Shown piece after piece: positions 31,936-35,958 of a stretch of DNA of 35,958 nucleotides. The DNA comes from Paraburkholderia solitsugae. Lineage in GTDB: Bacteria > Pseudomonadota > Gammaproteobacteria > Burkholderiales > Burkholderiaceae. The position numbers and the translations under genes are program-made. The notes beneath the pieces were generated by a model. That model had not been told where the DNA came from. It did not search any database and saw nothing but the letters and a program-made list of their open reading frames with translations. Location: the NCBI RefSeq assembly GCF_013177695.1, contig NZ_WOEY01000072.1:1-35958 (forward strand). The letters run 5' to 3'. Every line of letters starts with the position of its first letter. The stretch's first letter is position 1.

Positions 31936-33545
31936 TAGTGTCCGGCGGACGGAGGCGGCGGCGCATTTCTGCGCGGCGTTTTCAGAAGCAGCGCAAGCGG
32001 AATGCAGGCGAGCAGGGCGATGCCGAGCAGATAGAAGGTTTCCGAATAGGTCATCACAATGGCCTGCTGCTGGATCTGCGCCCCGAGTTGCCCAAGCGCG
32101 CGCATCTGCGAGTACGCCATGTCCCCCGTATGGGCGAACCAGTTCGCCGCGTTCGCCGCAAGGCTCTCCTGGCCGATCAGCGAATTGGCGCTGACAGACT
32201 CGCGGATCATCGCGGTATGAAACGTCGTGCGCCGGTCAATCACGGTACCGATGATCGCAAGGCCGATCGACCCGCCGAGGTTGCGCGCCATGTTGTAGAG
32301 TCCGGCAGCGTCGCCAGAATCTTCGCGCGACACGGCTGCCATCGACGCCTGATTAAGCGGCATCATCGCGAGCATCTGTGCGGTACCGCGTATCAGTTGC
32401 GACCAGACGAAATCGTGCCCGACGCTCTGCGCCGTCAGGCTGATATCGATCATGCAACTGATCGCGTACAACACCAGCCCGGTGATCACCAGCACGCGGA
32501 AGTCGACTTTGCCAAGCAGCCGCGGCAGGACCGGCATGATCATGAAAGCGGGCAGCCCGGAAAGCAGCATGATCGCGCCGGACTGCTCCGCGTTGTAGCC
32601 CGCGACCACGCCGAGAAACTGCGGCAGCAGATACGACACGCCATACAACGCCGCGCCGACCGCGGACACAATCACGATCACGCTTGCGTAGTTTGGGTTG
32701 CGCATCAGGCTCAGGCGCATGATCGGCTTCTTCGCGGTCAATTGCGAGGCGGCGATCAGGATCATGCCGAAGACGGACACGCAGGTGAGCGTCACGATCA
32801 TCGACGATTCGAACCAGCGCTCGCGCTGACCTTCCTCGAGCACGATCGTTAGCGAACTGAGGCCGATCGCGAGGCCGACGATGCCGAGCCAGTCCGCCTT
32901 GAAAAACGCCTCCCAGTGCGGCCGGTCCGACGGCAGGCCGACGATCAATAGCGTCATCAGCGCCAGGCAGATCGGCAGATTCATGAAGAAGCACCAACTC
33001 CAGCTGATGTTCTCCGCGAGCCAGCCACCGACCACAGGCCCAAGCAGCGGCCCGAGCAACACGATCAAGCCGAACATGGTCATGCCGACCGGCAACTGCG
33101 ATAGCGGCAGGCGCGTGCGGATGATGGTCTGCGCCGTCGGGATCAGCGCGCCGCCCGTGAAGCCCTGCCCAATGCGGCCGGCGATCATCATGGGTAACGT
33201 GTGCGACCAGCCGCACATCATCGAGAATGCAATGAAAAGTGCTGAATTCGTGAGCAGGAAATTGCGCAAGCCGAACACGCGCGTGAGCCATGCGGCCAGC
33301 GGAATCATCACGATTTCCGACATCAGATAGCCGGTCGAAATCCAGGTGCCTTCGGTACCGGTGGCGCCGATTTCGCCCTGAATCTGCGGCAGCGCGGAGT
33401 TCGTGATCGAGATGTCGAGCGTCGCCATCAAGGCGCCGAGCGCGCCTGCGGCGACGGCGATCCAGTCGCCGACGCTGGCACGCTCCTCGGCGTGCGGCGC
33501 GGCTGGCGTTTCGGTTCCCGAATCAGCCACGATGGTTCTCGGCAT
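31935..33545 (-). CDS. DHA2-family (EmrB/QacA-like) MFS drug transporter
   Basis: The product is about 536 residues with fourteen predicted membrane helices. It carries DHA2 motifs such as MATLDISITNSALPQIQGEIG in helix 1 and GRIGQGFTGGALIPTAQTI before helix 5. It is the inner-membrane, proton-driven part of a tripartite exporter. The frame is open to 33587, but ATG 33545 (MPRTIVADSG) gives the usual short N-terminus; neither start has a clear ribosome site. It overlaps the end of the HlyD gene by 23 bases, or more with the upstream start, and its stop overlaps the NodT start. The drug or metabolite carried is unknown. Confidence 0.92.
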   Translation of the reverse strand: MPRTIVADSGTETPAAPHAEERASVGDWIAVAAGALGALMATLDISITNSALPQIQGEIGATGTEGTWISTGYLMSEIVMIPLAAWLTRVFGLRNFLLTNSALFIAFSMMCGWSHTLPMMIAGRIGQGFTGGALIPTAQTIIRTRLPLSQLPVGMTMFGLIVLLGPLLGPVVGGWLAENISWSWCFFMNLPICLALMTLLIVGLPSDRPHWEAFFKADWLGIVGLAIGLSSLTIVLEEGQRERWFESSMIVTLTCVSVFGMILIAASQLTAKKPIMRLSLMRNPNYASVIVIVSAVGAALYGVSYLLPQFLGVVAGYNAEQSGAIMLLSGLPAFMIMPVLPRLLGKVDFRVLVITGLVLYAISCMIDISLTAQSVGHDFVWSQLIRGTAQMLAMMPLNQASMAAVSREDSGDAAGLYNMARNLGGSIGLAIIGTVIDRRTTFHTAMIRESVSANSLIGQESLAANAANWFAHTGDMAYSQMRALGQLGAQIQQQAIVMTYSETFYLLGIALLACIPLALLLKTPRRNAPPPPSAGH

Positions 33546-34665
33546 CGATGCGCGCGTCACGATCGCGCGCGGAACGCGTGTCGACATCCACGGTCACCGA
33601 CAGCCCCGGCAAGAACACGCTACGCGTCTCCGCGCCGGTGTCGATACGAATCCGCACGGGCACCCGCTGCACGATCTTCGTGAAGTTGCCGGTGGCGTTT
33701 TCCGGCGGCAGCAGCGCGAACTGCGAGCCCGTACCGGGCGAGAAACTGTCGATCACGCCGTGCAGCATATGACCGGGCAACGCGTCGACGTGCATTTCCA
33801 CCGGCTGACCGACGCGCATCCGGCCCACTTGCGTTTCCTTGAAATTGGCCAGCAGATAGGTGCTTTGCACGGGCACGACCGTCAGCATCCGTGTGCCCGG
33901 TTGTACGTATTGACCAACACGCACGGAGCGATCCCCGACCTGGCCGCCGAGAACGCTGCGCACCACGGTGTTGTCGAGATCGAGTTGCGATTGCTGTGCG
34001 CTTGCCTCAGCCGCTTCGAGTTGTGCGCGTGCCTGCGCGAGCTGCGCGGTGGCTGAACCGATCTGCGAGCGTGCTGCTTCAACCGCTGCTGAGTTCGCGA
34101 CGAGCGTGGCATTCGCCTGATCGCGACTACTGGTCAATTCCGCCAGCCGTTCACTGCTTTCAGCGCCGGTTGCGACGAGCGGAGCGTAGCGCCGCACTTC
34201 GTCGCTCGCATGCTGCGCGCTTACGCGCGCCACCTGCTGCTGCGCCTGTGTTTGCGCAATGTTGGACTGCTGCTGTTTGATCTCGGCTTGGGCGCGTTCG
34301 ATGTCGGCCTTGCGCGCATCGATCGTGGCCAGTGCCTGATTGAGCGCGACCTGATACTGGCGGGCGTCGAGATGGACAAGCGGATCGCCAGGCTTCACGA
34401 CCTGATTGTCAGCGACGTCGACTTCCGTGACGTAGCCGGCGATCTTGGGTGCGACTGTGACGCTGTCAGCCTGCAGATAGGCGTCGTCGGTGCTTTCGAT
34501 GAAGCGCCCAACCGTCCACCAGCGGGCGAGCCAGACCGCGCCGATAATCAGGGCGACGATGCCGAGCGCGATCAGGACCGTTCGCCGGCTGGGACGCCTG
34601 GCGCTTGATGCAGGCGGGTCTTCGGCAGGGATCGGGCGGGAGGGAGAGCCTGCGGTTGTTGACAT
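33523..34665 (-). CDS. HlyD/EmrA-family periplasmic adaptor of the efflux pump
   Basis: The 380-residue protein has a cytoplasmic N-terminus, one membrane helix (RTVLIALGIVALIIGAVWLA, about residues 28-47), the lipoyl-like half ESTDDAYLQADSVTVAPKIAG, a long Gln/Ala-rich coiled coil, and the second half with LLANFKETQVGRMRVGQPVE. It bridges the DHA2 pump and the NodT channel. The frame reaches 34833, but those extra residues run through the promoter palindromes, so ATG 34665 is chosen. It is the first gene of the efflux operon and is divergent from a CerR-type TetR repressor. Confidence 0.92.
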   Translation of the reverse strand: MSTTAGSPSRPIPAEDPPASSARRPSRRTVLIALGIVALIIGAVWLARWWTVGRFIESTDDAYLQADSVTVAPKIAGYVTEVDVADNQVVKPGDPLVHLDARQYQVALNQALATIDARKADIERAQAEIKQQQSNIAQTQAQQQVARVSAQHASDEVRRYAPLVATGAESSERLAELTSSRDQANATLVANSAAVEAARSQIGSATAQLAQARAQLEAAEASAQQSQLDLDNTVVRSVLGGQVGDRSVRVGQYVQPGTRMLTVVPVQSTYLLANFKETQVGRMRVGQPVEMHVDALPGHMLHGVIDSFSPGTGSQFALLPPENATGNFTKIVQRVPVRIRIDTGAETRSVFLPGLSVTVDVDTRSARDRDARIDAENHRG

Positions 34666-34690
34666 CGAATGGGTCAAATTATTTCCGGTT

Positions 34691-34727
34691 GGAATAATTA
34701 TTCCAGTCGATACACTTGTGTCAAGTG
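34691..34727. promoter_or_regulatory. Operator-promoter of the efflux operon
   Basis: GGAATAATTATTCC at 34691-34704 is a perfect 14-bp palindrome, and a partial copy (ATTTCCGG) precedes it. CACTTG-TGT-CAAGTG at 34713-34727 is a second inverted repeat. On the minus strand TTGACA (34719-34724) and AATAAT (34697-34702) are 16 bp apart and form a promoter reading into the HlyD gene. The two palindromes cover its -10 and -35, so repression by the adjacent TetR is likely. Confidence 0.65.
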
Positions 34728-34825
34728 ATATATTTCGGAAGAAATGCCTTGCGGGAAATGCCTGCTGGGCGTCCCCCAAGGGGACTTCCTTCGGGCGTAT
34801 TGAAAAGAAACGCGGAGAGCAATGC

Positions 34826-35587
34826 ATGAACACCGCAAAGAAGCTGCGCCGTTCACCGGAAGGCGGCTATGCTCGCGGCGACGAAACGCGTCACCGGATC
34901 ATCGAGGCGGCGGTCGACCTATTCGGCGAACACGGTTTTGAGGGCGCGTCCACGCGCGATATCGCGGCCCGCGCCGGCGTGAACGCGCCCGCGCTGCAGT
35001 ACTACTTCGAGAATAAGGAAGGGGTGTATCGCGCGTGCGTCGAAGCGCTCGCCGACGAAGCGTGGAAGACATTCGAGCCGGTCGTCGAGCATGCGCAGAA
35101 AGTGCTGCGTGAAAACGCCGGCACGGCAGCGTTGATCGATGCCTTCATCCGCATTCAGGAAGCGATCGCGGACACCGCCTTCGCGAAAGCGGACCATTCC
35201 GGCCGGCGGCTTTTCTTCGCGCGCGAGCAGGCTGGACACGAACCCGAAAGTGCGACGCAGATTCTTGCCGGCCGGATCCGCGAGCCGCTAAACCATGCGA
35301 GCGCGGCGCTCGTGGCGCGAATTTCCGGGCGTGCTGCCGATGATCCGGTTACCCTGATTCGCACCCTTAGCCTGCTCGGGCAGTTGGTGATTTTTCACGT
35401 CGCGCATCGCGCGACGCTGTCGGCGCTCGGCTGGAAAAGCATCGATGCGGAGAAAGCCGAACAGCTCAAGTCGACCGTACGCGGACAGACGCGCATGCTC
35501 CTTGAACAATGGAGCCGGGAACGTGACGAGGGGGGCGCACCCGCCGTGCAAACCACGGGCAGAGGAAAGTCGCGCAAGGCGCAGTGA
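34826..35587 (+). CDS. TetR-family regulator with CerR/CecR C-terminal domain
   Basis: The 253-residue protein has a TetR helix-turn-helix (IIEAAVDLFGEHGFEGAS, then AGVNAPALQYYFENKEGVY) and a C-terminal domain with RRLFFAREQAGHEPE and LIRTLSLLGQLVIFHVAHRATL typical of CerR/CecR (DUF1956) regulators. E. coli CecR controls genes for an HlyD protein and transporter, which agrees with this neighbour operon. The frame is open from 34490, but the ATG at 34826, after GGAGAG, gives the normal N-terminus; the overlap with the HlyD gene is thereby avoided. It probably represses the efflux operon and itself. The inducer is unknown. Confidence 0.92.
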   Translation: MNTAKKLRRSPEGGYARGDETRHRIIEAAVDLFGEHGFEGASTRDIAARAGVNAPALQYYFENKEGVYRACVEALADEAWKTFEPVVEHAQKVLRENAGTAALIDAFIRIQEAIADTAFAKADHSGRRLFFAREQAGHEPESATQILAGRIREPLNHASAALVARISGRAADDPVTLIRTLSLLGQLVIFHVAHRATLSALGWKSIDAEKAEQLKSTVRGQTRMLLEQWSRERDEGGAPAVQTTGRGKSRKAQ

Positions 35588-35617
35588 TCCTGTCACGGCA
35601 CCTACGCGTGGGGCGTG

Positions 35618-35854
35618 CTACTGGTCATTGTCTGCGACTGCCGCGCCGGCGATGTGATGCCGCTCCAGCGACGCCCTGACGAAGCCCGACGCCTTCATGT
35701 CCTCAACGAACCTCGACAGATACGCGGCCGCTTCATCGCCCCTGGCTTTCGGCACACCCATCGCCTGACGGATCACCATGAAGCGTTGGTCCAGTATCCG
35801 CAATCCGCCCGTTTTAGCCCCAGCTTTAGCTTCTGAAATTGCTGGAACCCGCAT
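35618..35854 (-). pseudogene. 3' remnant of an ABC transporter solute-binding protein
   Basis: Up to 78 codons remain. The segment LRILDQRFMVIRQAMGVPKARG followed by AAYLSRFVEDMKASGFVRASLERH is the C-terminal end of a family-3-type amino-acid-binding protein. The rest of the gene, usually about 200 more residues with a signal peptide, is absent. Upstream of about 35830 the reading no longer looks like this family, and beyond 35855 the DNA turns AT-rich and the frame closes near 35910. A deletion or an insertion has probably removed the 5' part. Family assignment rests on a short stretch. Confidence 0.6.
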
Positions 35855-35958
35855 CAGTTGTAGGGTTCGGCAATTTTTTAGTAGTCCTATGTAGCCATGT
35901 AATTCACATTATCACCTTGATTTTTCGCGCATGCTTTGCTTTTATTCGTGTTCATGTA

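Overview
The window reads as accessory DNA of a high-GC Gram-negative betaproteobacterium, most likely Burkholderia sensu lato (Paraburkholderia or Caballeronia). This is an inference from protein style and gene arrangement: many LysR and TetR divergons, many short-chain dehydrogenases (SDRs), a VanA/VanB-type oxygenase, and a CerR-TetR / HlyD / DHA2 / NodT efflux locus. I saw no rRNA, tRNA, CRISPR array, phage gene or complete insertion sequence, and no core housekeeping gene, which fits a secondary chromosome or megaplasmid.

Layout. 1-2735: a partial AraC regulator and a DUF4153 membrane protein, both minus. 3030-6070: a Rieske oxygenase and its VanB-type reductase, minus, divergent from a LysR regulator. 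6256-9315: a NIPSNAP protein and two adjacent SDRs, minus, divergent from a second LysR. 9360-15622: a MaoC protein, a beta-hydroxyacid dehydrogenase with a frameshifted 5' end, a TetR repressor, then two zinc-independent MDR oxidoreductases, an MBL-fold hydrolase and an SDR. Both outward-facing promoters here carry the same paired operator, so the segment looks like one TetR regulon. 15705-20442: ketopantoate-reductase-like protein, class II aldolase, Crp/Fnr regulator, small K+ channel and an MGT-type glycosyltransferase. 20549-22111: an SDR divergent from a TetR, with repeated operator motifs between them. 22214-25855: a three-gene minus operon (M24 peptidase-like protein, alpha/beta hydrolase-SDR fusion, PF10118 ferritin-like protein) behind a perfect 20-bp palindrome. 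26131-28960: DUF1428 protein, a 52-residue membrane peptide, Ap4A phosphorylase-like and adenosine-specific-kinase-like genes, and an FmdB zinc ribbon. 29099-35587: LldD-type hydroxyacid dehydrogenase, then NodT, DHA2 and HlyD efflux genes (all minus), divergent from a CerR-type TetR. 35618-35854: the 3' remnant of a solute-binding protein, followed by AT-rich sequence to the window end.

The recurring design is a regulator divergent from one to five enzyme or efflux genes. The points most worth a second look are the paired TetR operators (9360-9418 and 11610-11668), the CTTG/CAAG tetranucleotide tract that sets the C-terminus of the NodT protein, the hydrolase-SDR operon with its palindrome, and the frameshift in the beta-hydroxyacid dehydrogenase. 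With corrected starts, no gene-free stretch exceeds 300 bases. The longest are 2736-3029, which holds only a short CATGC/GCATG inverted repeat at 2847-2861, 28503-28795, and 26727-27012, where I see nothing distinctive.
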